A stretch of DNA of 64,000 nt from Halovenus halobia (GCF_051414135.1 NZ_JBLKOA010000003.1:1-64000); one strand, 5' to 3'. Numbered from the stretch's first letter, positions 43,501 to 52,113 are shown. Made by a program: numbers and translations. The notes: generated by a model not told the origin, from the sequence alone.

Positions 43501-45009
43501 CGGGTGTTCGCACTCGACCGAGACGAACTCATCGAGTGTGCGGTCATGCTCAAGAAGGCCGAAGAAGGCTTTGTCGACCGGGTGTTCGTGCCGGAGAACG
43601 CACAGGACGTGGCGACACAGCACGTCTACGGGATGGCGATAAACGGGCCGCGTCCCGAAGCAGAGATTCGGGAAATTCTGGAATCTGCCTACCCCTACCG
43701 CGAGTACGGCGACGAGCAGTGGGAACAGCTCTGTCGGTATCTGACCGCGTCCTACGACGGCATGGAAGAGAAAAACGTCTACGCGAAAATCTGGCGCGAC
43801 ACGAACGACGCGCCTGACGGTGAGTTCCACTACGACGAGTACGACGTAGGCGAACCGCTAATCGGCAAGCGCGGCCGCCTTGCCCGAGTTATCTACATGA
43901 CGAACATCGGCACCATTCCCGATTCGTTCACCTGCGACGTGTTCACTCGGTCGAGCGACGAGTGGGTCGGCCAGCTCGACGAGGAGTATCTGGATACGCT
44001 CGAAGCAGGCGACGTATTCGTCCTCGGCGGCGAGAACTTCGAGTACAGCTATCGGCGTGGCTCGAAAGTCTACGTTGACCGAACCAGCGCCCGCCCAACG
44101 GTGCCGTCGTGGTTCTCTGAGCGACTGCCCCTCTCGTATGACCTCGGCCGAGAGATTCTTGCCTTCCAGGGCGATTTGTGTGAGCGACTCGCTGCCGACG
44201 GGAAATCCGGCGTTCGGGTCTGGCTTCGCGAGTTTCCACTGGACGAACACAGCGTGCAGGCAATCACGCGGATGTTCGACGAGCAGATTCGCTACACCGG
44301 GACAGAGAGTGTGAGCACGAGCGAGCGCTTAGTTATCGAGGAAGAACTCGACCACAACGAGTACGAACGGCACTACTACGTCCACTCGAACTACGGGCGG
44401 CGGTTCAACGATGGCTTTTCACGACTCCTTGCGTATCACTGCGCACAGGAGGCCAACGCCAACGTGCAGGTGGCCGTTGCAGACCACGGGTTTACCTTAT
44501 CGATGCCGCTGAACCGGAAAGTCGACATCGCCGGCGTCGTGGAGCGTCTCGACCCAGCGGCGGCGCGGGCTGACCTCCGGGCCAGCCTCGACGGGACCGA
44601 CCTGCTGCAGCGGTATTTCCGGATCAACGCCACGCGGGCGCTGATGATCCTCAAGCGATACAAGGGCTACGAGAAGTCGGCAAGCGAACAGCAGGTCTCC
44701 AGTGAGATGCTGTTGAGTTTCGCCGAGGGACTGCACGATTTCGCGGTCATCGACGAAACCTACCGCGAAATTCTCGAAGACAAACTCAACATCGCGGGCA
44801 TCGAATCGGTGCTCCGAGCACTGCAAGACGGCGAGGTTACCATCGAGAAAACGCGCGTCGAATCACCGTCACCGAAAGCGTTCGGACTGGCGACGCTGAT
44901 GGCCTCGGATGTGGTACTGGCCGAAGACGAGTCTGAGGTGCTGCAGGAATTCCACCAGCGCGTGCTCGACGAGATCGAAGGCACGACCGAAACGTCGCCG
45001 TCGGACTGA
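40549..45009 (+). CDS. lhr: Lhr-like DEAD/H helicase containing an intein
   Basis: The precursor has 1486 residues; removal of the 565-residue intein leaves 921, the usual Lhr length. The host helicase has SPTGSGK(TL) interrupted at the Walker A motif, DEIHSLAENKRGTH, CSATVEP, TSTSLELGIDMP and QRVGRAGHQLGQT. A winged-helix/beta-barrel cassette follows near the end of the core. Lhr enzymes unwind DNA or RNA:DNA hybrids during repair. ATG 40549 (or 40558, MERLAETAPFDPE) is preferred because the longer frame runs through element C. The intein is a separate entry. Confidence 0.93.
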   Translation: MGAMERLAETAPFDPETVSIDDADVLDTLEPVVQEWWVEQFGEYVPENGGFFTPPQKEAIPLIHEGTNTLVCSPTGSGKCVRPDTPILVDQDGTASVKRAHSLREQSGQKISEIDDGVLYSSDFTAYSLDERTGSVTKQDSMVYAEPYDGRLNQINTEYGRMAEVTPDHPLLVETENGTEWRRSDDIEPGDKVGIPNQVDLPEKGITLDVESALSTLREQHPIVITKEEAEQLQRELTAASALSDLTESQRRESIALTGATFEEIAAEVGVGIATVYKLCTGESTHRQQELLKFLESELEVPDANEVVVKTDGGNLSRFSYVETVTPDVARIAAFILAEGFIGEYGSNTRVSISQSLRTDLLETVLADFERIFAVSFDQRNDIDYVINDTAFVQFLSELLGIESGKGRTVPFPDWVLNAEKRIKRVFVATFLSLEAELREKEVRILQANEMKIEQLNYLLLSFGIVAARNTKEKAPTNTESQKTRQYYELTVRQKTNLETLLSEFDIRHPNIGRVESHVRRGEGGGNYVGKHAFDYKDIRALSEYYGSDAEFNDRIGNIYEVVRRSGYITDRALSKLSAELSQLPAEGAVTELQEKIQRIQSQDIVWLTVNEVTPVQYSGEIIDLSVPGTQNYIGGRGGLFMHNTLSSFTSIINELFRRDQAEGLDNSVYCLYISPLKSLANDIHRNLEVPLDGITEKLDERGEDVEIRHAIRHGDTSDSERQAMLETTPHILNTTPETLAILLNSPKFREKLRTVEYVIVDEIHSLAENKRGTHLSVSLERLEAMAESSPTRIGCSATVEPLDTIGEFLVGYNSNRTSEDGTTAEDRQPRDYEIVDTRFVREFDMELRCPTDDLINTPSGVVNERFYTELNDLIQDHTNTLVFTNTRSGAERVLQNLRERFDGYDEGNSGCHHGSLSKERRQEIESQLKAGELDVVTTSTSLELGIDMPELDLVVQVGSPKSVASLLQRVGRAGHQLGQTVTGRVFALDRDELIECAVMLKKAEEGFVDRVFVPENAQDVATQHVYGMAINGPRPEAEIREILESAYPYREYGDEQWEQLCRYLTASYDGMEEKNVYAKIWRDTNDAPDGEFHYDEYDVGEPLIGKRGRLARVIYMTNIGTIPDSFTCDVFTRSSDEWVGQLDEEYLDTLEAGDVFVLGGENFEYSYRRGSKVYVDRTSARPTVPSWFSERLPLSYDLGREILAFQGDLCERLAADGKSGVRVWLREFPLDEHSVQAITRMFDEQIRYTGTESVSTSERLVIEEELDHNEYERHYYVHSNYGRRFNDGFSRLLAYHCAQEANANVQVAVADHGFTLSMPLNRKVDIAGVVERLDPAAARADLRASLDGTDLLQRYFRINATRALMILKRYKGYEKSASEQQVSSEMLLSFAEGLHDFAVIDETYREILEDKLNIAGIESVLRALQDGEVTIEKTRVESPSPKAFGLATLMASDVVLAEDESEVLQEFHQRVLDEIEGTTETSPSD
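40786..42480 (+). mobile_element. Intein (565 aa) with degenerate LAGLIDADG domain in Lhr Walker A
   Basis: It starts at Cys (CVRPDTPILVDQDG) directly after the Walker A lysine (SPTGSGK) and ends GGLFMHN before Thr+1 of the downstream host residues TLSSF. Block B reads TPDHPLL, and block G is preceded by VPGTQNYIGG. The central endonuclease-like region has one recognisable DOD motif (IAAFILAEGFIG near intein residue 250) and a weak second one. A helix-turn-helix (FEEIAAEVGVGIATVYKLC) lies before it. The sequence is visibly more A/T-rich than the flanking helicase. Confidence 0.9.
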
Positions 45010-45010
45010 G

Positions 45011-45277
45011 TCACTGGAGTCGCTTGCTGCACTGCCCGCAGTAGCGGTACCCCTCGGTGACAGGTGCGCCACAGTGTGGACAGCCTGTCTTGCCAGTAGC
45101 GTCGGTGGAGGGCTGTTGGTCCGCTTGGAGTTCCTCGGGCGTCGGACCGCGGATGTTGCGAACGCCGGGGCGTGACCGGTGAATGCGGTCGATATCCTCC
45201 TCAGCGCGGACGAGCGGCGCAAGTACAAACGCCGCGGCTGCAATCGCGGCGGCGAGCGCGAGGAGCACCCACAACAT
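45011..45277 (-). CDS. Membrane-anchored zinc-ribbon protein
   Basis: The protein has 88 residues from ATG 45277. One N-terminal helix (MLWVLLALAAAIAAAAFVLA) is followed by an acidic linker and a C-terminal zinc ribbon (CPHCGAPVTEGYRYCGQC, CxxC-x10-CxxC). Its layout matches the protein at 49099-49356. The function is unknown; it may be a membrane adaptor. A GTG at 45292 is rejected because the helix would be preceded by non-family residues. Confidence 0.7.
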   Translation of the reverse strand: MLWVLLALAAAIAAAAFVLAPLVRAEEDIDRIHRSRPGVRNIRGPTPEELQADQQPSTDATGKTGCPHCGAPVTEGYRYCGQCSKRLQ

Positions 45278-45358
45278 ACCAGAGACGAACACGTGTAGAC
45301 AGGTATGTCTGTCTCAGTCCGCGACAGCTTTTCTTCGGTGCAGTCAAAGAACGGGTAG

Positions 45359-45568
45359 ATGCTGTCGAAACTGCTCAACTATCTCCGCGGCCGACTCCGC
45401 AGTCGAAAGAGCAACGCCGAGATGAACCCAACAGAGGTCGCGCAGTACGGCGAGTCGGTCAACTATCTGCCCTGTCCGGAGTGTGGCGAAGGAAATCTGG
45501 AGTACGACCCCGATGTCGGCGCGCCGAAATGCACTGCCTGCGGAGCGGTCGACGACGGGGCGGAGTAG
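45359..45568 (+). CDS. Small basic zinc-ribbon protein
   Basis: The protein has 69 residues. The first 20 are basic (LLNYLRGRLRSRKSN), followed by a zinc ribbon CPECGEGNLEYDPDVGAPKC with a second CxxC at CTAC. It is divergent from the preceding zinc-ribbon gene, and convergent with and 1 nt from the stop of the UspA gene. The function is unknown. Confidence 0.65.
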   Translation: MLSKLLNYLRGRLRSRKSNAEMNPTEVAQYGESVNYLPCPECGEGNLEYDPDVGAPKCTACGAVDDGAE

Positions 45569-45569
45569 C

Positions 45570-45968
45570 TTACGTCGCGCCGTCCGGACTGCAGACTAAC
45601 ACTGACCGCTCGGTGTTGAGAATCACGTCCTGCGTGACGCTGCCGAAGACAACTTTGCCAGCAGGTGAGCGCTTTCGGCCGGCGATACAGATTGCGTCGG
45701 CCTCGATTTTCTCGGCGTACTCGACGATTTCGTGTCCCGGGTCGCCCCCCTCGCCCAGAGTGGTCACGTCGACACCGGCTTCCTCGAGTATTTCTCGTGC
45801 TCGCCGAACCGACCCCATCTGTTGAGCCGTTGCTCCTTCGGGGTTGTTCTCGAAGACGTGCAGCAGATCCACGGACAGGTCCTCGGTGTCGAGCAGGTCG
45901 AGGACGGTGTTTGCCTGTGCACGTGCGCGGGACTCGTCTTCATCGATGGACAACAAGACGTGTGTCAT
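45570..45968 (-). CDS. Universal stress protein UspA family
   Basis: The protein has 132 residues. MTHVLLSIDEDESRARAQAN begins the Rossmann-like fold, and the ATP-binding-type motif GRKRSPAGKVVFGSVTQDVI near 95 matches nucleotide-binding Usp proteins (G-x2-G-x9-GS pattern). ATG 45968 excludes a low-complexity upstream extension. It probably acts as a cytosolic stress dimer. Confidence 0.9.
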   Translation of the reverse strand: MTHVLLSIDEDESRARAQANTVLDLLDTEDLSVDLLHVFENNPEGATAQQMGSVRRAREILEEAGVDVTTLGEGGDPGHEIVEYAEKIEADAICIAGRKRSPAGKVVFGSVTQDVILNTERSVLVCSPDGAT

Positions 45969-46020
45969 ACCTTGAATCTCTACCCGCAGGGATAAAAAAC
46001 GTCGCGCTATTTTCGGTCTG

Positions 46021-48687
46021 TTAGTGCGCCCACTCGACCATCCGACCGTACCTCTCGTCGGTCGACAGCGCCCCAGCGTCTCCAATGAGCACGAGTGACT
46101 TCTTCGCGCGGGTGAGCGCAACGTTGATCCGCCGGTAGTCCTCGAAAATCGGGCCGTCGAGCGAGCCAGTAGCAACGAAGGAGACGATAATCACTTGTTT
46201 ACTCGACCCCTGGAAGCGGTCTACCGTGTCGACAGTCACCCCCGGCGGAAGTCGCTGGCCGATTTCAGCGACCTGTGCCCGGAACGGCGCAATCACACCA
46301 ATGTCGTCGGCAGGAACGCCCGCCTGGCGGAACGACCCGACTGTTTCGACGACTGTTTTCGCTTCCTCAGGGTTGGTGTTGCCCTGCTGTCCGCCGTCGG
46401 GGTCGATAAACGTAACCGAGTCCCGCAAGTGTTCCGGCAGCGCAGACAGCGAGACGTCGGGCAGGTCGTCGATGCGCTGGGCGGCAACTTCACCTGTCGC
46501 TGGGCGCAGTTTGCCATCGTAAAACTCCCGGGAGGGGAAGGCCTGAATTCGCTGGGACATGCGGTACTGCTGGTCGAGCATCGTCCCCGCCTCGGGGTAG
46601 GTTTCGGCCAGACGCTGAAACAGCGAGCGGTCGAGGTCGGCGTCAGACTGGACGACCGGCGGGAGCTGGTGGTGGTCCCCCACCAGTACGAACCGCTCCG
46701 AGAGCGCGACAGCCGCGAGGCTGGCGGGTTCGGTGAGTTGTCCGGCCTCGTCGACGACAGCCACGTCGAACGATTGGGTACGCAGTGCTCGCGAGCCACA
46801 GGTCGCGGTGGTCGCCGCGACCACGTCGGCGTCTTCGAGTCGAGCGGCACACGCCGCCGGGTCGCCGGACTGGTCGAGGCGGTACTGCTGCATATCTTCG
46901 CGAACACCGCTTTCGGTCCCGACCCGGACGATGTCGGTTATCCCCTGTTGTTCGAGTGCTTCGAGGGCGTTGTCGACCGCTCGGTTCGTAAAGGCCGAGA
47001 CGAGCACGCGCTCGCCTCGGTCGAGGAGTTCCTCGACCAGCGTCGCCAGCGTGTAGGTCTTGCCGGTGCCGGGTGGGCCGTGAATCAGCGAGAAATCCTC
47101 CGCGCCGAGTGCCTGCCGGACCGCCTCGTCCTGTGCGGGATTGTTGTCGATTATGGTCTCCTCGCTGGGTCGAAACTCCGGGTCGCGGCGCTCGAACAGC
47201 GGGTCTTTCCACGCTGGTGGCTGAGTGAGGATTCCGTCGTGCAACGCTGTCAGCAGACGGTCGGTCGAAATTTCGGATGGGTAGATGTCGAGGCGACGGA
47301 GTTCGACAGGTTCCTCAGCAGTGACGACGATCTCGTCGTCTCCGGCACCGAGGCGCTCGACGCGGGCAAGTTCGGCGTTGCCGCCGACAGGGTCGCCGTC
47401 GCTTGCAAGCACGAGGCCGCCCACGCGAATCTTCGAGACAGCGCCGGTCCCCTCGGCGCGGAGTTCCCATCGGCCGTCGTCGAGTTCGGTCTGTGTTGTT
47501 GGAGTGAGATTGATCAGCGCCCGGTCGTCGTCAGCGCGTTCCTCGGGAGTCTGGTCCCAGAGTTTCGCGTACTCGCGGTGGATGGCTCGGCGCTCTGTCT
47601 CGATGGCCTCGTAGAATCGCTCGAAATACGCCCGCTCTTCTTCCGGGACAGCAGTGCCGACCTGTCCAGCCTTTGCCTCCTGGTCGAGCCGACCAGCGAT
47701 GGCCATACAGGAGTCCTGCTCGAAGCAGTATTCACACTTGGCGTCGGCCTCGTAGCCCGTCGGGACGTCGATATCGTGTTCCATCGCCGCGAGTTCGTTG
47801 CGCGCCCGGATGACAAACTGCAAGAATCCCTCGCTGATGGAGAAATCCTTCGCGGGGGAGAGGTCCCCGGACTCCTCGTTGCGGTCGACTGCTGCATTCT
47901 TCGTATAGAGTAGCGTTCCCGTGTCTGGATACTCGCCGCCGCGTTTCTCACCGAGTACTAAGGCGTAGCAGGCAGCCTGCACTTTGTCCTGAAACCGGGG
48001 GTCTCGCTTGGTGTTCTTGCCAGTTTTGAGTTCGACCGGTGCGCCCCGGCGGACGGCGTCGGCCCGTCCCTTCAGTCCGTAGCGTTCGGAGACGAGCAGT
48101 TGTTCGGAGCGCCACTCGTCGCGTTCGGTCAGCGTTCCTTGCTGGAGCCAGCCCTCGATGGCTTCGGCGTGCTGGCGGGCCGTCTCGCGCATCGCCGCAG
48201 GGTCTGCGCCGAGTAGTCCGAGGTCCAGTCCTGCCTCCTCGACACGGCGGTTGACAGATGTCTCGACGTCGATACCCCGGAGCAAGTCGCCGAAGACTTC
48301 GTGGATAATCGTTCCCTTCACGACGGGTTCGGCGAGTTCGGTGCCGCCGAGTTTGTTCAGGTAGTACATCCGGGGACACTGCACCCAGCCGCGGATGTCG
48401 GTCACGTTGACCAAAAATTCGGGTTCGACGACGACCATCGTCCCCTCACCTGTCGTATACTGCGTCTCGCCGCGATACTCCTTCTCGTTGGCGTCGTAGA
48501 CAGCCAGTTCCATCCCCGGTTCGAGGTACTCGGCCGTCTCAGTCCACTTGCCCCACAGCGTCACCGTCGTCGGCCCACCAGCGCCACGGTCGGGCCTGAC
48601 CGTCAGCTCGCAGAGTTCGGATTCGCCGTACTGCGTGTTGACGGTTCGGGGCTGTTCGACCTCGGTGACGACGCCGCGAATGTTCAC
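46021..48687 (-). CDS. Dna2-like nuclease-helicase
   Basis: The protein has 888 residues from GTG 48687 (alternative GTG 48699); no ATG exists in a plausible place. An OB-like N-terminus comes first. The PD-(D/E)xK nuclease follows, with VELKTGKNTK near 210 and Fe-S-type cysteines at QCPRMYY near 104 and CEYCFEQDSC near 317. Superfamily 1 helicase motifs are GPPGTGKT near 541, VVDEAGQL near 647, GDHHQLPP and DTVDRFQGS, ending in INVALTRAKKS. This is the archaeal relative of Dna2, acting on flaps and resected ends. Confidence 0.9.
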   Translation of the reverse strand: MNIRGVVTEVEQPRTVNTQYGESELCELTVRPDRGAGGPTTVTLWGKWTETAEYLEPGMELAVYDANEKEYRGETQYTTGEGTMVVVEPEFLVNVTDIRGWVQCPRMYYLNKLGGTELAEPVVKGTIIHEVFGDLLRGIDVETSVNRRVEEAGLDLGLLGADPAAMRETARQHAEAIEGWLQQGTLTERDEWRSEQLLVSERYGLKGRADAVRRGAPVELKTGKNTKRDPRFQDKVQAACYALVLGEKRGGEYPDTGTLLYTKNAAVDRNEESGDLSPAKDFSISEGFLQFVIRARNELAAMEHDIDVPTGYEADAKCEYCFEQDSCMAIAGRLDQEAKAGQVGTAVPEEERAYFERFYEAIETERRAIHREYAKLWDQTPEERADDDRALINLTPTTQTELDDGRWELRAEGTGAVSKIRVGGLVLASDGDPVGGNAELARVERLGAGDDEIVVTAEEPVELRRLDIYPSEISTDRLLTALHDGILTQPPAWKDPLFERRDPEFRPSEETIIDNNPAQDEAVRQALGAEDFSLIHGPPGTGKTYTLATLVEELLDRGERVLVSAFTNRAVDNALEALEQQGITDIVRVGTESGVREDMQQYRLDQSGDPAACAARLEDADVVAATTATCGSRALRTQSFDVAVVDEAGQLTEPASLAAVALSERFVLVGDHHQLPPVVQSDADLDRSLFQRLAETYPEAGTMLDQQYRMSQRIQAFPSREFYDGKLRPATGEVAAQRIDDLPDVSLSALPEHLRDSVTFIDPDGGQQGNTNPEEAKTVVETVGSFRQAGVPADDIGVIAPFRAQVAEIGQRLPPGVTVDTVDRFQGSSKQVIIVSFVATGSLDGPIFEDYRRINVALTRAKKSLVLIGDAGALSTDERYGRMVEWAH

Positions 48688-48848
48688 GCAACGAGTCACG
48701 GCCGCGGGCCGAAAAACGCTGTCGGTCACCCGAATCGGCACCGAGAATCCGGACTGCCCAGAACCACAAGCGGACGATTTTGGGCGAGATGGCTGTGGAT
48801 GAGTGTCTGTGGACGTATGCTTGTTACTACCACGTTCACCGTTACATT

Positions 48849-48858
48849 GATATACGAT
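48849..48858 (+). promoter_or_regulatory. TATA box
   Basis: GATATACGAT is centred about 32 nt before ATG 48886 and fits a nearly leaderless transcript for the small acidic gene. Confidence 0.45.
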
Positions 48859-48885
48859 ACCACCATACCATGTGAGTGTTACACA

Positions 48886-49059
48886 ATGTCGATGGGAGCA
48901 TATGACGACGACGAGCACGAACGTCGTGAACGCAAAAACAGTAGTGTCGACGCCAGTTTCGATGATGACCGCCACGAGTATCGCGGCGAAGTCGAATTCG
49001 ACAGCGGCGAGTCGACAGCGGAGCTCCTTGACCAGTTCGAGCAGTTGCAGGACAGTTGA
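48886..49059 (+). CDS. Small acidic haloarchaeal protein (DUF5786-like)
   Basis: The protein has 57 residues: MSMGAYDDDEHERRERKNSS followed by a strand-like EYRGEVEFDSGE and a final helix STAELLDQFEQLQDS. I associate this pattern with the haloarchaeal DUF5786 family, with moderate certainty. It may be a DNA- or protein-associated small factor; its role is unknown. It is divergent from the Dna2-like gene. Confidence 0.7.
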   Translation: MSMGAYDDDEHERRERKNSSVDASFDDDRHEYRGEVEFDSGESTAELLDQFEQLQDS

Positions 49060-49098
49060 TTTTGCGACCGACAGAATACTCGGCCACGGCCTCCCAAC

Positions 49099-49356
49099 TC
49101 AGGGCAGGGCCGTCAGGCACTGCCCGCAATAGCTGTATGTCCCCTCGCTGACGCTGCCACAGTTCCCGCAACGAACCCCGCCGTCCACGGGTAGCGGGCC
49201 GTATTCAACAGCAGAATCCTCATCGTCCGAGTGCGTGGCTTCCTCAGCGGCGAGGGGTGGCCGGAGCGGTTCCAGTTCCGCTTCGTCTCGGAGCAGTGGC
49301 GCACCGACAAACCCGACAGCGACAAATGCGCCAACTGCCAGTGCGAGTGTCTGCAT
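49099..49356 (-). CDS. Membrane-anchored zinc-ribbon protein, second copy
   Basis: The protein has 85 residues. The N-terminal helix (LALAVGAFVAVGFVGAPLL) is followed by an acidic linker and the zinc ribbon CGNCGSVSEGTYSYCGQCLT. It shares architecture and the YCGQC ending with the gene at 45011-45277. This suggests a small paralogous family. Confidence 0.7.
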   Translation of the reverse strand: MQTLALAVGAFVAVGFVGAPLLRDEAELEPLRPPLAAEEATHSDDEDSAVEYGPLPVDGGVRCGNCGSVSEGTYSYCGQCLTALP

Positions 49357-49413
49357 ACCGTCAGATGGTTCTCAATGTATTTAATTTCATTTGTTCGTGA
49401 CAGTCACGAAGCG

Positions 49414-49635
49414 TTATGCCAGTTCGAGTAGCTCAAACAGCAACCCCGGCACGACGAGAAGGATGAGGCCGACAATGATGAGCGCGGCCGGGATGAGTAT
49501 GCCGACGTCAGCGAACAGCCAGAGGGCAGCCCCAGCGAGAATGGTGACGAATCCAAGCAGGCGAAAGAGCCAGACGACGACCCCATCGAGACCGAGGTCC
49601 GCGAACAGATCGAGAATGTCGAGGAGTTCGTCCAT
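49414..49635 (-). CDS. 73-residue membrane protein
   Basis: ATG 49635. An amphipathic MDELLDILDLFADLGLDG start is followed by two membrane helices (WLFRLLGFVTILAGAALWLF and ILIPAALIIVGLILLVVPGL). The function is unknown. The longer upstream frame on this strand overlaps the NUDIX gene and is rejected. Confidence 0.65.
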   Translation of the reverse strand: MDELLDILDLFADLGLDGVVVWLFRLLGFVTILAGAALWLFADVGILIPAALIIVGLILLVVPGLLFELLELA

Positions 49636-49787
49636 ACGGGTGCTATCGCTCGTCCAACATGAAAAACGTACGCACTGGCCGCCAGCGCGGATCAAAAACT
49701 TATGGCAGTGACGCAAGTACGGACGGGTATGAACAGGAGGCCCGTCCGGATCGCTGTTGGCGACCATCTCCCGACTGATAGGTGGCG

Positions 49788-50351
49788 ATGACCGTCGTCG
49801 ACGACCTGTGGTATCTGGCCGACGAGGCCCAACAGCAGGCCGAACAGACGTATCACCGCCTCTGTGAACAGTACGACGGATACCAGGAGTTTGAGACGAC
49901 AAAACGAGTTCGCAGAGAGCGCTTCGAGACGGTGGCAGAGCGGATCAAGCGCAACGGCGCGCCCTACGGAGCGCACTCGCTGGTTGCCCACGGCGAGCGG
50001 CTGTTGCTCGTTCGCCACGAGGGGGTCAACCTGTGGGTGTTGCCCGGCGGCCGTGCCGACGGCGACGAACAGTTTCACGAGGCAGCACGGCGCGAACTGC
50101 AGGAAGAAGCGGGCATCGATGGGCAGTTCCGCGGCCTCACACTACTTGGGCGTGTCACCTTCGTCTGCGATGAGTACTCGACGTGGGGTGTGTTGCCGAT
50201 TTTTGAGCGCCGGGTGAACGAGCACCGCGAACCGTCAGTACAGGACCCAGACGATGAAATCTCCGCGGCCGAGTGGTTCGCCGAGTTGCCGACAGATACG
50301 CGTGACCGCGAGCAGTTACAACGCTGGCGTGACCGCCACTGTCTGGAGTGA
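49788..50351 (+). CDS. NUDIX hydrolase
   Basis: The protein has 187 residues. A complete Nudix box (G-x5-E-x7-REUxEExGU) spans about residues 86-108, with RRELQEEAGI as its second half. The N-terminal helical extension (about 50 residues) is typical of haloarchaeal ADP-ribose-type Nudix enzymes. ATG 49788 is preferred to GTG 49782. The substrate is a nucleoside-diphosphate derivative, otherwise unknown. It ends one base from the convergent gene. Confidence 0.9.
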   Translation: MTVVDDLWYLADEAQQQAEQTYHRLCEQYDGYQEFETTKRVRRERFETVAERIKRNGAPYGAHSLVAHGERLLLVRHEGVNLWVLPGGRADGDEQFHEAARRELQEEAGIDGQFRGLTLLGRVTFVCDEYSTWGVLPIFERRVNEHREPSVQDPDDEISAAEWFAELPTDTRDREQLQRWRDRHCLE

Positions 50352-51182
50352 TTACTCTCCGGGGTCGTGGTCTACGCCCTCGCGGTTGTCCGCGCGCTTG
50401 CGCCGGATTGCGGCGCGGGCGTTGCCCGCCTCGTAGCCAAAGAGCACAGACTTTGCATACTCGTCCGCCACGTCCATCACTTTGATCAGATTGTCCACGT
50501 CGATATTGATCGCGTAGAGTTCGATGCTAAACGGCGTGTCGAGTCGGTCCTGGAATCCCTTGGCGATGACTTCGACCCAGTAGGTCGTCTCGTAAGCCAT
50601 GTCGTAAATTGGAACGACGAACTCGTCGACATACTCCGACAGCGCGTCTACGTCGAGTCCGCTGCGGGCGTCGAGATGGCCGGGATAGGGGTCGGGATAC
50701 AGCGTCAGATAGAGGTCACCCGGCACGCGCTCGCGTGCGTCGGCGACAAAGTCGGTGATGCGTTGTCTGCGGTATTCCTGTCGGTCCTCGGCGTCACTTT
50801 CGGCCAATGCCTGGTTGCAGTGCTCACAGTGGCAGTACTCCTCGCGTGGGAAACCAACGTCGTCGAGTCGAACATCTTCGTTGACTGCGGCGGCGTCTTC
50901 GACCATTTCGAGGATGCCCTCGCGGTAGGTGTCCTTCGAGGGACAGACGTAGTCCCAGTCGAAGTACGGGCGTTCGCGGGTCGCTGGCGTGCCGAAGTCG
51001 TCGATAGGGGCGAGCGTCGGGTCGCCCTCGACGGCGGCGTTGTCCCCGAACGCAGAAATCATATTGACAGCTCCGGCGACCGGTTCGGTGGCGCGACCAG
51101 TCACGTCTTTCATCTCGAAAAACGTCCGGTCGAACTCCTCCCAGGTCACCTCCTCTTCGTTTCGCGTGACGAGTCCGTACAT
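50352..51182 (-). CDS. Conserved haloarchaeal protein, TIM-barrel-like
   Basis: The protein has 276 residues. Alternating strand/helix units (WDYVCPSKDTYREGILEMVE, VRLDDVGFPREEYCHCEHCN, DLYLTLYPDPYPGHLDARSG, EFVVPIYDMAYETTYWVEVI) suggest a barrel of the glycoside-hydrolase-like class. The CHCEHC cluster near 125 and an Asp pair in RLDDVG are candidate ligands or catalytic residues. No reaction can be assigned. It starts at ATG 51182. Confidence 0.7.
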   Translation of the reverse strand: MYGLVTRNEEEVTWEEFDRTFFEMKDVTGRATEPVAGAVNMISAFGDNAAVEGDPTLAPIDDFGTPATRERPYFDWDYVCPSKDTYREGILEMVEDAAAVNEDVRLDDVGFPREEYCHCEHCNQALAESDAEDRQEYRRQRITDFVADARERVPGDLYLTLYPDPYPGHLDARSGLDVDALSEYVDEFVVPIYDMAYETTYWVEVIAKGFQDRLDTPFSIELYAINIDVDNLIKVMDVADEYAKSVLFGYEAGNARAAIRRKRADNREGVDHDPGE

Positions 51183-51255
51183 ACCCAGTAATTGGGGTGA
51201 AGCCCCCTAAGGGATTCGAGAAGACTGTTGGTTGCAAACGGTACTGTCCCTGAGA

Positions 51256-51330
51256 TTACTCGCTGCTGACAAGCTTGTAGACCAGGGCGATAGCGACCAG
51301 TGCAATAGCGAGTTTGAGTTTCGTAGACAT
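51256..51330 (-). CDS. 24-residue membrane peptide
   Basis: ATG 51330 to TAA. The peptide is MSTKLKLAIALVAIALVYKL plus VSSE, a basic start and one short hydrophobic helix. It lies in a gap between two genes on the same strand. The codon pattern and composition suggest a real peptide, but it is short, so evidence is thin. Confidence 0.45.
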   Translation of the reverse strand: MSTKLKLAIALVAIALVYKLVSSE

Positions 51331-51426
51331 CGTGTAAACTGTCGCGACACTGGATAATAGTCTTTCCGCCGCGCGGACGAACCCAGACCCGCGACGGCAC
51401 AACTGCTTCACAGCGGAGACGGTGGG

Positions 51427-52113
51427 TTAGAACTGGTCGGTGAACGGGCGAACAACACGACCAAGTAGTCCAGAAAAACCGCCAACGGCCTGCCGACCTA
51501 GCCCGCTCACACCCAGTTGCTGGTCGTCGACGGCGTACCGTGACTGCTCGGCGTCTGGGTCGACCGGGTAAATAGTGCCATCCTCGCTGGCGATGTCGAT
51601 CACATCCTCGACCCGCGAGGCAGTCAGATCACAGGCCGTCGCGAGTTCCGGAACGGTCATCGGCTCGTCTTGGAGTGTCTGGACGACGAGGTGTGCGTGT
51701 TGCATGACCAGCATTGCCTCGGTGCTGGTCAGGTCCTCGAACCCCTCACTCGTGTCGAGTCGTCGGTTCTGGACGAAATCCGCCCGGACATCAAAGATGA
51801 ACCACACGCTCGCGACGACGGCGGCGAGCGGGAGCCACGCCTGTCCGCCGGTCACGAACAGCGTGTACCAGAGCCAGGCGGTGCTGGCAGCGCCGAGGGT
51901 GACCGCAAACCCGGCTTTCACCCACCGCTCGTCGACTCCCGGCAGGTCCGCGAGCAGGTCCGTCGTCCCGACGAACAAGTACGCCGTCGCGATGCCGACA
52001 ACCATCGCCAGATTGGACGTGAAATAGTAGACGACGGCGAGCGAAAGGAGCCACAGCACCCCGGTCCGCAGTGAGAGACGCCGGCGAACCGCAGCCAACA
52101 GCTCCGGGTGCAT
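51427..52113 (-). CDS. Four-helix membrane protein with C-terminal winged-helix domain
   Basis: The protein has 228 residues. Four membrane segments lie at about 16-31, 36-52, 66-85 and 90-106. A soluble domain from 120 has a winged-helix look (EAMLVMQHAHLVVQTLQDEP, then a recognition helix with TASRVEDVIDIASEDG). It may sense a membrane signal and act on DNA or RNA. No family name is certain. Confidence 0.75.
   Translation of the reverse strand: MHPELLAAVRRRLSLRTGVLWLLSLAVVYYFTSNLAMVVGIATAYLFVGTTDLLADLPGVDERWVKAGFAVTLGAASTAWLWYTLFVTGGQAWLPLAAVVASVWFIFDVRADFVQNRRLDTSEGFEDLTSTEAMLVMQHAHLVVQTLQDEPMTVPELATACDLTASRVEDVIDIASEDGTIYPVDPDAEQSRYAVDDQQLGVSGLGRQAVGGFSGLLGRVVRPFTDQF

Noticed and set aside
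46195..47913. 572-codon plus-strand frame opposite the Dna2-like gene
   Set aside because: It is a shadow frame; the minus strand has complete helicase and nuclease motifs.
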